Numbered from the stretch's first letter, positions 17,151 through 26,932 are shown. The stretch is 64,000 nucleotides of DNA from Pararhodobacter sp. CCB-MM2 (GCF_001691415.1 NZ_LRRR01000006.1:62001-126000); one strand, 5' to 3'. The notes: generated by a model not told the origin, from the letters alone. Made by a program: numbers and translations.

Positions 17151-18778
17151 GCATCCTCCGACGTCACGCGCCCCATGGTTTTCAGGTCGAAGGCCGCGGC
17201 GAGAAGCGCGCGCGTATACTCGTGCCCCGGCGCGTCGAACACCTGCTGCGCCGGGCCGTATTCCAGCACATCTCCCTGTTTCAACACAAGGATCTGATGC
17301 GACATGGCGCGTACGACGCGAAGATCGTGGCTGATGAATAGATAGGCCAACCCATGCTTGCGTTGCAGGTCGCGCAGGAGTTCGACGATCTGCACCTGCA
17401 CCGTCATGTCGAGGGCCGAGGTCGGCTCGTCGAGGATCACCAGCTTAGGTTGCAGGATCATCGCGCGGGCGATGGCGATGCGCTGACGTTGCCCGCCCGA
17501 GAATTCATGCGGGTAGCGATCCATCGCGGCGGGGTCGAGGCCGACTTCGGTCATGATCGCCGCGACGGCCTCGCGCGGGGTGCCGCCGGTGGGGACACCG
17601 TGGACGCCGAGGCCCTCGGCGATGATTTCCTCGACCGTCATGCGGGGCGAGAGGCTGCCGAACGGGTCCTGAAACACAATCTGCATCTCGCGCCGAAGGT
17701 CGCGCAGAACGGCACGGCTGGAGCCCTTTTCCGAGGCCGGCGAGATATCGCGCCCGAGGAAGACGATCGTCCCCTCGGACCGCGTGAGTCGGGCGATGGC
17801 CAGTGCCAAGGTGGTTTTGCCCGAGCCGGATTCGCCCACGACACCAAGGGTTTCGCCCGCACGCAGGCTGAGCGAGGCGTCGTTCACCGCCTTGATATGC
17901 CCCACCGTCTTGCGCAGCAGACCGCGCTGGATCGGGAACCAGACGCGCAGGCCCTCGGTCCGCAGAACCTCGGGGGCGCCTTGCGGAACGGGATCGGGCT
18001 CGCCGGTCGGCTCGGCCTCGAGCAGCTTGCGGGTATAGGGATGCGAGGGATTGGTGAAGACCTGCTCGGTCGGCCCCTGCTCGACGATCTCGCCGTTCTG
18101 CATGACGCAGACCCGGTCGGCGACGCGGCGGACGATGTTCAGATCATGCGTGATGAACAGCATCGACATGCGCTCGGCACGCTTCAGCTCGGCCAGCAGC
18201 TCAAGGATCTGCGCCTGAATCGTCACATCGAGGGCGGTGGTCGGCTCGTCCGCGACCAGCAATTTCGGCCCGTTCGCCAAGGCCATGGCGATCATCACCC
18301 GCTGCCGCTGCCCGCCGGACAGCTGGTGCGGATAGCTGGAGAGCCGGGTCTCGGCCTCGCGGATGCCGACCTTCTGCAACAGCTCCAGCGCGCGGGCGCG
18401 GGCGGCGTCGCCGCGCAGGGCTTGGTGCAGTTCCAAGGCCTCGGTGATCTGCTTTTCCACCGTGTGCAGCGGGTTGAGCGAGGTCATCGGCTCCTGGAAG
18501 ATGAAGCTGATATCGTTGCCGCGCACCCGCCGCAGCTCGGCCGCCGGGGCTCCGACCATCTCGGCCCCCTCGAAGGTGATCGAGCCCGAGATCTCGGCGG
18601 CGTCGGACATCAGCCCGACCGTCGACAGGGCCGTCACCGACTTGCCCGAACCGGATTCGCCCACCAGCGCGACGGTCTCGCCCTCGGCGATCTCGAACGA
18701 GACGCCTTTGACGGCCTGCGTGGCCTTGCCCCCCTGCCGGAAGGCGACGCCGAGGTCCTTCACGCGCAACAGGGTCAT
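17147..18778 (-). CDS. yejF: Peptide/microcin C ABC transporter ATP-binding protein YejF (tandem ATPases)
   Basis: This 543-residue protein holds two fused oligopeptide-type ABC ATPase domains. The first has Walker A GESGSGKS near residue 40 and signature LSGGQRQR. The second has GESGSGKT near residue 315, signature FSGGQRQR and Walker [12 protein letters not shown]. The fused double ATPase distinguishes Yej-type systems from Dpp/Opp, which use two separate ATPases. The Yej system imports peptides and, in E. coli, microcin C. It overlaps yejE upstream and the glycosyltransferase downstream by four bases each. Confidence 0.93.
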   Translation of the reverse strand: MTLLRVKDLGVAFRQGGKATQAVKGVSFEIAEGETVALVGESGSGKSVTALSTVGLMSDAAEISGSITFEGAEMVGAPAAELRRVRGNDISFIFQEPMTSLNPLHTVEKQITEALELHQALRGDAARARALELLQKVGIREAETRLSSYPHQLSGGQRQRVMIAMALANGPKLLVADEPTTALDVTIQAQILELLAELKRAERMSMLFITHDLNIVRRVADRVCVMQNGEIVEQGPTEQVFTNPSHPYTRKLLEAEPTGEPDPVPQGAPEVLRTEGLRVWFPIQRGLLRKTVGHIKAVNDASLSLRAGETLGVVGESGSGKTTLALAIARLTRSEGTIVFLGRDISPASEKGSSRAVLRDLRREMQIVFQDPFGSLSPRMTVEEIIAEGLGVHGVPTGGTPREAVAAIMTEVGLDPAAMDRYPHEFSGGQRQRIAIARAMILQPKLVILDEPTSALDMTVQVQIVELLRDLQRKHGLAYLFISHDLRVVRAMSHQILVLKQGDVLEYGPAQQVFDAPGHEYTRALLAAAFDLKTMGRVTSEDA

Positions 18779-19884
18779 CGGAACGTCTTTCTGGGATCGA
18801 ACGCATCACGCACGCCCTCGAACACGAAGACGAGGAGGCTGAGCATGATGGCGAAGGTGAAGAAGGCGGTGAAACCGAGCCATGTGGCCTGCAGGTTCTG
18901 CCGCGCCTGAAGCGTCAGGTTGCCCAGCGACGGAGCCGAGGCCGGCAGGCCGAAGCCGAGGAAGTCCAGCGTCGCCAGCGAACCGATGGCGCCGGTGACG
19001 ATGAAGGGCAGCATCGTGACGGTGGCGACCATGGCGTTGGGCAGCACATGGCGGAACATGATGCGCAGGTTCGACACGCCCAGCGCACGGGCGGCGCGGA
19101 CATATTCGAAATTGCGCGCCCGGAGGAACTCGGCCCGGACGACGCCCACGAGGGCTGTCCATGAGAACAGCACCATGAGGATGACCAACAGCCAGAAATT
19201 CATCGGTATGATCGCGGCGACGATGATGATCACGTAGAGCGAGGGGATGGAGCCCCAAAGCTCGATCAGGCGTTGCGCGACGAGGTCGGTGATCCCGCCG
19301 AAGAAGCCTTGGATCGCACCCGCCGTGATGCCCACGACCGAGGAGATCGCGACCACGACGAAGGCGAAGCTGACTGACAGCCGGAAGCCGTAGATCACCC
19401 GCGCCAGCACATCGCGTGCGGCGCCGTCGGTGCCCAGCCAATGGTCGCCATCGGGCGCCGAGGGGGCCGGGCCGCCGAGGTTGTTGATCGTGTCATAGGA
19501 ATAGGGGATCGGCGGCCAGACCATCCAGCCCGGCACGACCTCCTCGCCCTCGACCGTGCCGGTTTCGGCGGCTTGGGCCATGGCGTCCTCGGGATCGTCC
19601 AGACACCATTCGATGCCGCCGGTGGCAATGAGGCATTGCACCTCCTCGACGCGGTAATCGGCCTGCGTGCGGAACTCGCCGCCATAGGCGGTTTCCGGGT
19701 AGAACTGGAAGATCGGGAACTGGATCTCGCCGCGATAGCTGACGACGACCGGCACGTCATTGGCGAGGAATTCCGCAAACAGCGACACGCCATAGAGCAG
19801 CAGGAAGACCCAGAGCGACCAGAAGGCCCGGCGGTTCGCGCGGAAGTTCCGCCAGCGGCGTTGGTTCAGGGGAGACAGGGCCAT
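18775..19884 (-). CDS. yejE: Peptide ABC transporter permease YejE
   Basis: This 369-residue inner-membrane permease opens with MALSPLNQRRWRNFRANRRAFWSLWVF, typical of YejE, and has the long periplasmic loop after the first span that marks this family (GEIQFPIFQFYPETAYGGEFRTQADY). The membrane core contains the EAA-type loop (EFLRARNFEYVRAARALGVSNLRIMFRHVLPNA). The start at 19884 was chosen over an in-frame ATG 51 bases upstream because it has GGGAGAG ahead of it, clears the yejB stop by four bases and gives the family N-terminus. Confidence 0.92.
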   Translation of the reverse strand: MALSPLNQRRWRNFRANRRAFWSLWVFLLLYGVSLFAEFLANDVPVVVSYRGEIQFPIFQFYPETAYGGEFRTQADYRVEEVQCLIATGGIEWCLDDPEDAMAQAAETGTVEGEEVVPGWMVWPPIPYSYDTINNLGGPAPSAPDGDHWLGTDGAARDVLARVIYGFRLSVSFAFVVVAISSVVGITAGAIQGFFGGITDLVAQRLIELWGSIPSLYVIIIVAAIIPMNFWLLVILMVLFSWTALVGVVRAEFLRARNFEYVRAARALGVSNLRIMFRHVLPNAMVATVTMLPFIVTGAIGSLATLDFLGFGLPASAPSLGNLTLQARQNLQATWLGFTAFFTFAIMLSLLVFVFEGVRDAFDPRKTFR

Positions 19885-19888
19885 GCGC

Positions 19889-20980
19889 TCAGCTCTCCCG
19901 CGTCTCGAAGTCGATGCGGGGGTCGATCCAGACATACATCAGGTCCGAGATGATGCCGACGATCAGCCCCAGCAGCGTGAAGATGAAGAGCGTGCCGAAG
20001 ATCACCGGATAGTCGCGGTTGATCGCCGCCTCGAAGAACAGCCGACCGAGCCCGTCGAGCGAGAAGACCGTCTCGATGATCAGGGAGCCGCCGAAGAAGG
20101 CGCCGATGAACACCGCCGGGAAGCCCGCGATGACGATCAGCATGGCGTTGCGGAAGACGTGGCCATACAGCACCTTGCGCTCGACAAGGCCCTTGGCGCG
20201 GGCGGTCATCACGTATTGCTTGCGCAGCTCGTCGAGGAACGAGTTTTTCGTCAGCAGGGTGAGCGTGGCAAAGCTGGAGATCGTCAGCGCGATGGTCGGC
20301 AGCACCATGTGATGCGCGTAATCGAGGATCTTGCCGCCCCAGGACAGGCTCTCCCAGACCTCACGCTCGGAATGGATCCCGCGCGAGGGGAAGATTTGCA
20401 GATACGAGCCGCCAGCGAAGATCACCAGCAGCAGGATGGCGAACAGGAAGCCGGGGATCGCATAGCCGACGATGATCACCCCGGAGGTCCAGGTGTCAAA
20501 AGGCGAGCCGTCCTTCACCGCCTTGCGGATGCCCAAGGGGATCGAGACGATATAGGCGATGAGCGTGGACCAGAGGCCGAGGGATATCGATACCGGCATG
20601 CGCTCGAGGATCAGGTCGATCACCGTCTTCGAGGTGAAGTAACTCGTGCCGAAGTCGAAGGTGAAGTAATTCGCCATCATCGTCAGGAAGCGTTCAAGCG
20701 GCGGCTTGTCGAAGCCGAACTCCCGCTCCAGCTGCTCGATGAAGGCCGGCGGCAGGCCGCGCGCGCCGATATAGCGCTCCTCCATCCCGCCGCTGGACCG
20801 GGTGATGTCCTCGCCCGCGCCGGTGAAGCCGCGGGTCGCATCCCCCTGCCCCTGCATCTGGGCAATGACCTGCTCGATCGGCCCGCCGGGCACGAATTGC
20901 ACCAGCGTGAAGTTGATGATCATGACCCCGATCAGCGTGGGGATGACCAGAAGCAGACGGCGAAGAATATAGGCTCCCAT
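19889..20980 (-). CDS. yejB: Peptide ABC transporter permease YejB
   Basis: This 363-residue inner-membrane permease has the DppB/YejB N-terminus (YILRRLLLVIPTLIGVMIINFTLVQFVPGGPIEQ), a periplasmic insert at about 42-95, and the BPD_transp_1 core with the EAA-like loop ELRKQYVMTARAKGLVERKVLYGHVFRNAML. It ends in DLMYVWIDPRIDFETRES. It lies nine bases after yejA. The large antisense open frames over this gene and yejA are codon-bias shadows. Confidence 0.93.
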   Translation of the reverse strand: MGAYILRRLLLVIPTLIGVMIINFTLVQFVPGGPIEQVIAQMQGQGDATRGFTGAGEDITRSSGGMEERYIGARGLPPAFIEQLEREFGFDKPPLERFLTMMANYFTFDFGTSYFTSKTVIDLILERMPVSISLGLWSTLIAYIVSIPLGIRKAVKDGSPFDTWTSGVIIVGYAIPGFLFAILLLVIFAGGSYLQIFPSRGIHSEREVWESLSWGGKILDYAHHMVLPTIALTISSFATLTLLTKNSFLDELRKQYVMTARAKGLVERKVLYGHVFRNAMLIVIAGFPAVFIGAFFGGSLIIETVFSLDGLGRLFFEAAINRDYPVIFGTLFIFTLLGLIVGIISDLMYVWIDPRIDFETRES

Positions 20981-20989
20981 GGGGGCGGA

Positions 20990-22927
20990 TTACCTCAGCG
21001 CGCCGGTGCTGCGCAACTCGGCTGCCCGGTCGGCATCGTACCACCACCAATCCATGGTCCCGGCCGAGAATTGCGGGATTTCCTCGGGATGGCGGTAGAC
21101 GTCCCAATAGGCGAACCATTGGTTCGGGCTGTACCACAGCGGCACCATGAACCGCTCATAGCGCAGCACCCGGTCGAGGACGCGCAGCGCGGTGTCGCGC
21201 TCCTCGGGGCTTTCCGCCATCAGCGAGATGTCGATGATCCGGTCGACCAGCGGGCTGGCGAGGCCGGCCGGGTTGAACAGCGAATAGGACGCGGCCTCGG
21301 AGCCGAAGCGCTGGTGCAGCCCGGTCCCGGTATCGAGGAACGCGACATAGCCGTCGAGGATCATGTCATAGTCGCGGTTGCGCTCGCGCTCGGTGTATTG
21401 CGCGGGGTCGATGCGCTGGCCGATGGCGTTGATGCCCATGGCGCGCAGGTTGTCGAGGAAGCTCTCGATGATCGCCTCGGCCGTGGCCGAGCCCGAGCTG
21501 GCATAGGGGAATTCGATGGTCAGCTGTTCACCGGCCTCGTTGCGGCGCAGGCCGTCGTCGCCGACGACCCAGCCGGCCTCTTCCAGCAGGCGGTTGGCGC
21601 GGCGCAGGTTGCGGCGGTCCTGCAGGTTGTCGGCCGAGGATTCAGGCGGGACATAGGCGGTTTCGGTCAACAGATCGGCGGGCACCAGATCACCCAGAGA
21701 TTCCAGCAGCGCCAGCTCGGCCCCTTCCGGCACGCCCGTGGCCTCCAGATCGGTCCCTTGGCTGAAGGAATAGCGGCGGCCCATCAGCCCGTATTGCAGC
21801 TGCTGGTTCGTCCATTCGAAATTGTAGGCCATGGTGATCGCGTCGCGCACCCGCATGTCCTGCAGGGCCGGACGCGCAAGGTTGAACACGAAGCCGGTGG
21901 GCGTCGGCGGGTTGCCGTCGGGGATTTCCTCGCGCACGACCCAACCGTTGGTCACTGCCGGGAAATCGTAGCCGATCGACCATTGGCGCGAGTTCCCCTC
22001 GGCCCGGAAAGTGTATTCGCCGGTCTTGAAGGCCTCGAAGGCGACGGCGTCATCCGAGAAATACTCGACGCGGATGGTCTCGAAATTGTGGCGGCCCTGA
22101 TTCTGCGGCAGGTCCCAGCCCCAATAATCCGGGTTGCGACGATAGGTGATGCGGCGGTTCACCTCGTAGCTGTCCAGCACATAGGGGCCCGATCCCGGCG
22201 AGGTCTCGAACCGCGGCTCATCGAGGCGGGCGCCGGTTTCCTCGAACCACGCCTGCGAGAAAACGGGCGTCGCCCCGACCTGATCGATCAGCGACCGGCG
22301 CGAGATGTCCGGGGCGAAGTCGAAGCGGACGGTATGCTCGTCCAGCGCCTCGGCCGAGGTGATGCGCTGGCGCACGGCTTCGGAATAGGACGGCAGGCCC
22401 TGCTCTAGGAACAGGTTGTGGGTGAAGACGACGTCCGCGGCCGTGACCGGGGTGCCATCGCTGAAACGGGCCTCGGGGCGCAGGTGGAAGATCACCCAAT
22501 CCTTGGTCGGCGGATATTCCAGGCTCTCGCAGAGCATGCAGTAGTATTCGCCGTAGACATCCGCCGGGGCGGAATCGCCGAAGGGGCCGCCGGTTTCCAG
22601 CAGGCTTTCATAGATCGCCCAGGAATAGCGCCCGGCCCGGCCCCGGCGCGAATAGGGGTTCATCGAATCGAAGGTGCCCGAGGCGAATTCCGAATACTCG
22701 CCGCCGACCGGCGCGTCCGGGTTGACGTAGCTGAAGTGGTTGAAATCGGCGGGATAGCTGAGATCGCCGTAATAGGAATAGCCATGGGCCTGAATGAGGT
22801 CGGCCTGTGCCCGGGCCTGTCCAGCCACCAGCAACCCCGCGAGGGCCAGCGCGGTCCCTCCAGCGAGGAGGCGCAAGGCGGCGGCGGGATCGCGCGTCAG
22901 GGTTCGGGCAATGGCGGGACGGGTCAT
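20990..22927 (-). CDS. yejA: Peptide ABC transporter substrate-binding protein YejA
   Basis: This is a 645-residue periplasmic protein of the SBP_bac_5 (oligopeptide-binding) family. An N-terminal stretch with a hydrophobic core (about 18-40, ends GQARAQ) is a probable signal peptide, preceded by an unusually long, arginine-containing n-region. The mature part opens HGYSYYGDLSYPADFNHFSYVNPDAPVGGEYSEFASGTFDSMNPYSRRG, characteristic of the YejA group. It captures peptides for YejBEF and is the first gene of the operon. No hairpin separates it from yejB, unlike the liv and TRAP operons in this window. Confidence 0.92.
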   Translation of the reverse strand: MTRPAIARTLTRDPAAALRLLAGGTALALAGLLVAGQARAQADLIQAHGYSYYGDLSYPADFNHFSYVNPDAPVGGEYSEFASGTFDSMNPYSRRGRAGRYSWAIYESLLETGGPFGDSAPADVYGEYYCMLCESLEYPPTKDWVIFHLRPEARFSDGTPVTAADVVFTHNLFLEQGLPSYSEAVRQRITSAEALDEHTVRFDFAPDISRRSLIDQVGATPVFSQAWFEETGARLDEPRFETSPGSGPYVLDSYEVNRRITYRRNPDYWGWDLPQNQGRHNFETIRVEYFSDDAVAFEAFKTGEYTFRAEGNSRQWSIGYDFPAVTNGWVVREEIPDGNPPTPTGFVFNLARPALQDMRVRDAITMAYNFEWTNQQLQYGLMGRRYSFSQGTDLEATGVPEGAELALLESLGDLVPADLLTETAYVPPESSADNLQDRRNLRRANRLLEEAGWVVGDDGLRRNEAGEQLTIEFPYASSGSATAEAIIESFLDNLRAMGINAIGQRIDPAQYTERERNRDYDMILDGYVAFLDTGTGLHQRFGSEAASYSLFNPAGLASPLVDRIIDISLMAESPEERDTALRVLDRVLRYERFMVPLWYSPNQWFAYWDVYRHPEEIPQFSAGTMDWWWYDADRAAELRSTGALR

Positions 22928-23093
22928 TCGGCTCTCCAGCTTGCGTCTGACTTCTGCGGGTCAGGTAGGCTTTTTCCAGCTAAATCCAGCCGGATGCCCG
23001 GTTGCAAGTGTCGATTGCGTGACGACTTGTGCAAATCCTCGTGCGGTCAGGGAAAAATCACCGCCACGCGGGCCCTGTGCCAGAAAACCGGCG

Positions 23094-23132
23094 CAAGAAA
23101 AAAGGCCGCACGCGCGGGGCGTACGGCCTTTT
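23094..23132 (-). terminator. Rho-independent terminator after the cytochrome c552 gene
   Basis: On the minus strand AAAAGGCCG ... CGGCCTTTT forms a stem that extends inward through GTACGC/GCGTGC with one mismatch and is followed by T6. It lies about 20 bases after the cytochrome stop. Confidence 0.85.
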
Positions 23133-23150
23133 CATCGGGAGAGAGCGACC

Positions 23151-23669
23151 TCAGGCGGGGTGCTCTTCCAGGTATTTGATCAGGTTCACACGATCCTGCG
23201 GGTCGCGCAGACCACGGAAGCTCATGCGGGTGCCGGGAGCGGCCGAACGCGGGTCTTCCAGGAAGTGGAACAGGTTTTCCACGGTCCAGGTGTCGCCGAC
23301 CTGCAGCAGGGCGCCCGAGTAGTTGAAGCCGTCGACGGCGTCGATTGCACGACCGACAACGCCATCCAGATGCGGGCCGGTGCCGTTGGCGCCTTCCAGC
23401 GAGTGGCACGAACGGCAGTTGCGCCACAGGGCTTCACCGGCAGCGGCGTCGGCGCTGGCATAGAGCGCGTCAACGTCGATCTCTTCGGCCGGAGCGGCCT
23501 CGGCGGCGCCATGGTCGTCGCCTTCGGTCGGCAGCGGGTAGACAGCCGCGGCATGGTCGCCATGAGCGGGCATGTAAATCGTCTCGGCGGCCCATTTACC
23601 GACGAGGAAGAACAGGAAAGTCGCGCAAATGGCGCCAACCGCCTTGGTGATAACCATGGTATCGAACAT
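23151..23669 (-). CDS. cycM: Membrane-anchored cytochrome c552 (CycM-like)
   Basis: This 172-residue class I c-type cytochrome has an uncleaved N-terminal membrane anchor at about 5-27 (ITKAVGAICATFLFFLVGKWAA), an acidic alanine-rich linker and a haem domain. The haem motif is CRSCH (Cys85, Cys88, His89), with a likely distal ligand Met149 in PGTRMSF. Layout and length match Paracoccus CycM, which carries electrons from the bc1 complex to the aa3 oxidase. The start at 23669 gives this known N-terminus; an in-frame ATG upstream would add an unrelated tail. It is divergent from pheA. Confidence 0.92.
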   Translation of the reverse strand: MFDTMVITKAVGAICATFLFFLVGKWAAETIYMPAHGDHAAAVYPLPTEGDDHGAAEAAPAEEIDVDALYASADAAAGEALWRNCRSCHSLEGANGTGPHLDGVVGRAIDAVDGFNYSGALLQVGDTWTVENLFHFLEDPRSAAPGTRMSFRGLRDPQDRVNLIKYLEEHPA

Positions 23670-23789
23670 GTCGCATCCCGTGCCTGAGCAGAAGTCGCGC
23701 CCTTCTACCCGCTTCCCCTCGCCCAATTCAAGCGCTAGTTACCGCGACGAATTGACGTTCAGGCAGGGTTTTCGCGGGGTGAGGGACCA

Positions 23790-24626
23790 ATGAGCAAGCG
23801 CATCGCATTCCAAGGCGAACTTGGCGCCTATTCCCACGAGGCTTGCGTGGCCTCGCGACCGGATTACGAGCCGATCCCCTGCCGCACCTTCGAGGAGGTC
23901 ATCGACTCGGTCCGCGAGGGTCGCGCCGAGCTGGCGATGCTGCCGGTCGAGAACTCGACTTACGGGCGCGTGGCCGACATCCACCGCCTTCTGCCCGAGA
24001 GCGGGCTGCATATCGTTGACGAGGCGTTCGTCCGCGTCCGCATCGCGCTGATGAGCCTGCCGGGCACCAAGCTGGAGGACGTGAAGCATGTCCGCGCCCA
24101 TCTGGTGCTGATCCCGCAGGCAGCAAGTTTCCTCAAGTCGCATGGCATCTCGGCCGAGGCCGCGGCCGACAGCGCCGGTGCCGCCGCGGATCTGGCGCAG
24201 GACAAGACCCCCGGCGAGGGTGTGCTGGCCTCCGAGATCGCCGCGCAGATCCACGGGCTGGAAGTGCTGGCCACCGATATCGAGGACAATCACCACAACA
24301 CCACCCGCTTCCTCGTGATGTCGCCCGAGCCCGACCTGACCCATCGCGGCGGCGCGCAGGGCATGGTGACGACCTTCGTGTTTCAGGTGCGCAACATCCC
24401 CGCCGCGCTGTACAAGGCGATGGGCGGTTTCGCGACCAACGGCGTCAACATGACCAAGCTGGAAAGCTACATGGTCGACGGCTCGTTCACCGCGACCCAG
24501 TTCTACGCCGATATCGAGGGCCATCCTGAGGACCCCAATGTGAAGCTGGCACTGGAAGAGCTGCGCTACTTCACCAACCGCCTGCATATCCTCGGGACCT
24601 ACCCCGCCTCGCCGGCAAGGGGTTGA
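23790..24626 (+). CDS. pheA: Prephenate dehydratase
   Basis: This 278-residue monofunctional enzyme converts prephenate to phenylpyruvate in phenylalanine synthesis. It opens RIAFQGELGAYSHEAC as the family does, and has AMLPVENSTYGRVADIHRLL and the catalytic NTTRFLVM motif. The C-terminal ACT domain (TTFVFQVRNIPAALYKAMGGFATNGVNMTKLESYM) carries an ESYM variant of the phenylalanine-binding ESRP motif and probably gives feedback inhibition. There is no chorismate mutase domain, as usual in alphaproteobacteria. It is divergent from cycM. Confidence 0.95.
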   Translation: MSKRIAFQGELGAYSHEACVASRPDYEPIPCRTFEEVIDSVREGRAELAMLPVENSTYGRVADIHRLLPESGLHIVDEAFVRVRIALMSLPGTKLEDVKHVRAHLVLIPQAASFLKSHGISAEAAADSAGAAADLAQDKTPGEGVLASEIAAQIHGLEVLATDIEDNHHNTTRFLVMSPEPDLTHRGGAQGMVTTFVFQVRNIPAALYKAMGGFATNGVNMTKLESYMVDGSFTATQFYADIEGHPEDPNVKLALEELRYFTNRLHILGTYPASPARG

Positions 24627-24722
24627 GCCGGGCCATCAATCCGCCGTCGCGTCACGCAAGGCGGTGGCTTTCCCTGAGAAAAGGCGCGGTCTAGGCTCGC
24701 GCCCGAAACAGGGAGGAACATC

Positions 24723-25487
24723 ATGGATCAAGATCTGAACGGCCGTCACGCGCTGGTCACCGGCGGCGGTACGGGCATCGGCCTCGCCATCGCCCAGATG
24801 CTGGCCGCGCGCGGCGCCAAGGTCACCATCACCGGCCGCCGCGGTGCCGTGCTGGAGGAAGCCGCTGCCGCCAATCCGGGCCTGTTCCCGCTGGTGATGG
24901 ACGTGGCCGACGAGGCCAGCGTGGTGCAGGGCGTCGCCGATGCCATCGCCGCGCGCGGTCCGGTCACCATCTGCGTCGCCAATGCCGGCATCGCCGAGGG
25001 CAAGTCGATGGGCAAGATGGACCTCGCCTTCTGGCGCAATATGATGGCGATCAATCTGGACGGGGCCTACCTCACGGTGCGCGAATGTCTGGGCGGCATG
25101 CTGGCCGAGAGCTGGGGCCGGACTATCTTCGTGGCATCCATCGCCGGGCTGAAAGGCCTGAAGGGCGCACCGGCCTATTCGGCCTCGAAACACGGGATGA
25201 TCGGCCTGATGCGCGGCCTGTCCGAGGAATACATGGGGTCGGACCTGACCTTCAACGCCCTCTGCCCGGGCTATGTCGACACCGACATCGTCACCCGCAA
25301 CACCCAGTCCATCGCCGACCGCGCCGGAATCGACCCCGAGCAGGCGCGTCAGATGATGGTCAAGACCAACCGCCACAAGCGCCTGATCACTTCGGACGAG
25401 GTCGCCGCCATGGCCGCCCTGCTGGTCGGTCCGAATTCCGGCAGCCTGAACGGCCAGACCTATGAAATCGCCGGGGGGCAGATGTAA
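24723..25487 (+). CDS. SDR family NAD(P)-dependent oxidoreductase
   Basis: This 254-residue short-chain dehydrogenase has the nucleotide-binding TGGGTGIG near residue 14-21, NAG at about 84-86, a catalytic Ser in FVASIAG and the YSASK catalytic pair, plus NALCPGYVDTDI after it. It resembles 3-hydroxybutyrate and 3-hydroxyacyl-CoA dehydrogenases, but the substrate cannot be fixed. A GGAGG site lies before the ATG. The gene for an AbrB-type membrane protein follows after 33 bases, so the two may be co-transcribed. Confidence 0.88.
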   Translation: MDQDLNGRHALVTGGGTGIGLAIAQMLAARGAKVTITGRRGAVLEEAAAANPGLFPLVMDVADEASVVQGVADAIAARGPVTICVANAGIAEGKSMGKMDLAFWRNMMAINLDGAYLTVRECLGGMLAESWGRTIFVASIAGLKGLKGAPAYSASKHGMIGLMRGLSEEYMGSDLTFNALCPGYVDTDIVTRNTQSIADRAGIDPEQARQMMVKTNRHKRLITSDEVAAMAALLVGPNSGSLNGQTYEIAGGQM

Positions 25488-25520
25488 CGCCCCCATGCCC
25501 AAGACGCGCCAAAGGACCCG

Positions 25521-26597
25521 ATGCCCAGCCTCAACCGCCTGACCGGAGGAATTCCCCCGGCGACCATCTTCGTGACCTATGCGCTGGGGGGCGCCGGGGG
25601 ATTGCTGGCACAATGGGCGGGTCTGCCGCTGGCCATGCTGATGGGCGGCATGGTCGCCGTCACCGGGGCCTCGGCCATGGGGTTGAAGATCTCTGGCCAC
25701 GCGCTCGCGGTGCCGCAAAAGTGGCGCTACACCCTGATCCCGATCGTCGGTGTGGCGATCGGGGCCAGCTTCCCGCCGGATTTCGCCACGCAGGCCCTGC
25801 ATTGGTGGGTCACCATGGTGGCGCTGCTGCTGTTCATCCCCTTCGCGCAATTCCTTGGCTACGCGATCTTCGCCAAGCTGGGCAGGATGAAACCCGCAAC
25901 CGCCTATTTCGCGGCGATGCCCGGCGGTTTCATCGAATCAATCGAGATGGGCGAGAAGACCGGCGCCGACATGCCGATGCTGATCATGCTGCAGCTTCTG
26001 CGCCTGATCCTGTGCATCGTGATGATCCCCATCGCCTTCTCCATTTTCGAGGGCCATGCCGTCGGCTCGGCCTCGGGCCTCAGCGTGGCCGGGCGCGCGC
26101 CGTTGACCGCCGTGGACTGGGCGGTGATCGTCGGTCTGGGTGTGGTCGGCTGGTGGGGCGCGCACAAGCTCAAGTTCCCCGCCGCGATGCTGTCGGGGCC
26201 CCTGCTGCTGAGCGGGATCGCCCATGCGGCAGGCCTGACGCATGCCGTCCCGCCCGGCTGGGCGATTCAGGTCACGCAATGGGTGATGGGAACGTCGCTG
26301 GGCGTGCGCCTGATCGGCTTCGAGCGCGCGCAGGCGGGCAAGGCCGTCGTCCTCTCGGTCATCCATGTCAGCCTGATGCTGATGGTGGCCTTCGGGGTGG
26401 CGATGCTGCTGGCGGATGCGGTGGACGAGCCGATCTCGGCGGTGATCCTGGCCTTCGCGCCGGGCGGCGTCAGCGAGATGTCACTGGTCGCCCTGTCGCT
26501 GCATGTGAGCGCGGTCTACGTCACGCTGCACCACCTCGCGCGGATCGTGCTGGCGGTGCTGTTCTCACGGATCGGGCAGCGCATCGTCAAACTCTGA
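25521..26597 (+). CDS. AbrB family membrane protein (putative transporter / regulator of aidB-like)
   Basis: This 358-residue polytopic membrane protein of the AbrB duplication family (COG3180) has two similar halves of about five spans each. Each carries the repeated pattern of a glycine-rich LPLAMLMGGMVAVTGASAMG-like stretch, the second being FPAAMLSGPLLLSGIAHAAG. The C-terminal FAPGGVSEMSLVALSLHVSAVYVTLHHLARI is strongly conserved in the family. The name comes from an E. coli aidB regulator; the true role is unknown, and some databases list it as ammonia-monooxygenase-like. It ends 20 bases before the hemP stop on the other strand. Confidence 0.85.
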   Translation: MPSLNRLTGGIPPATIFVTYALGGAGGLLAQWAGLPLAMLMGGMVAVTGASAMGLKISGHALAVPQKWRYTLIPIVGVAIGASFPPDFATQALHWWVTMVALLLFIPFAQFLGYAIFAKLGRMKPATAYFAAMPGGFIESIEMGEKTGADMPMLIMLQLLRLILCIVMIPIAFSIFEGHAVGSASGLSVAGRAPLTAVDWAVIVGLGVVGWWGAHKLKFPAAMLSGPLLLSGIAHAAGLTHAVPPGWAIQVTQWVMGTSLGVRLIGFERAQAGKAVVLSVIHVSLMLMVAFGVAMLLADAVDEPISAVILAFAPGGVSEMSLVALSLHVSAVYVTLHHLARIVLAVLFSRIGQRIVKL

Positions 26598-26617
26598 CGC
26601 TGCCCGATTCCGGGGTC

Positions 26618-26794
26618 TTACTTCGTCAGGATCAGCTTGCCGGCGCGGGTGATGCGCAGGTCATAGACCTTGCCGTCCAGTTCGATCTGGGCCTGCGTGC
26701 CGCCTTTGGTCAGGGCGCGGGCCGAATGCACGGGCAGTTGCACCGAGGCAACCGGTTGCGAGCGGGTGAAATCTTGTTGCGAGTAGAGGGACAT
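26618..26794 (-). CDS. hemP: Hemin uptake protein HemP
   Basis: This 58-residue protein has the HemP C-terminal signature (IELDGKVYDLRITRAGKLILTK). HemP is a short protein linked to haem-iron uptake loci in proteobacteria. The start at 26794 has AGGAG seven bases before it; the longer open frame upstream reads into the promoter. No haem receptor or ABC transporter gene lies beside it, so it stands alone here. Two similar dyads and a TTGACT element lie just upstream, which suggests iron- or haem-responsive control. Confidence 0.88.
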   Translation of the reverse strand: MSLYSQQDFTRSQPVASVQLPVHSARALTKGGTQAQIELDGKVYDLRITRAGKLILTK

Positions 26795-26819
26795 GGGCTT
26801 GCTCCTGTTCGATGACCTA

Positions 26820-26869
26820 TTCCTGACAAAAACACTTTGGAGAGTCAATCCTGATTCTTGCGCTCAGGA
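26820..26869 (-). promoter_or_regulatory. hemP promoter with two operator-like dyads
   Basis: TCCTGA-N9-TCAGGA (26849-26869) is a perfect dyad that contains the TGA-N9-TCA pattern known for iron-responsive IRO boxes. TCCTGA-N9-TTTGGA (26821-26841) is a weaker copy, 28 bases from the first. A -35-like TTGACT (minus strand, 26843-26848) lies between them, with a weak -10 candidate about 17-18 bases downstream. Confidence 0.55.
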
Positions 26870-26932
26870 ATATCCCGTCTTGACCCCGGCCCCTTTCCGC
26901 CGCCCCATGCGCCTCAAACACAGGAGCCCGCG

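Noticed and set aside
19883..22408. 841-codon open frame antisense to yejB and yejA
   Set aside because: It mirrors two clear transport genes, and its translation is rich in Arg, Asp, His and Gly without any domain. High GC at third codon positions makes such shadows.
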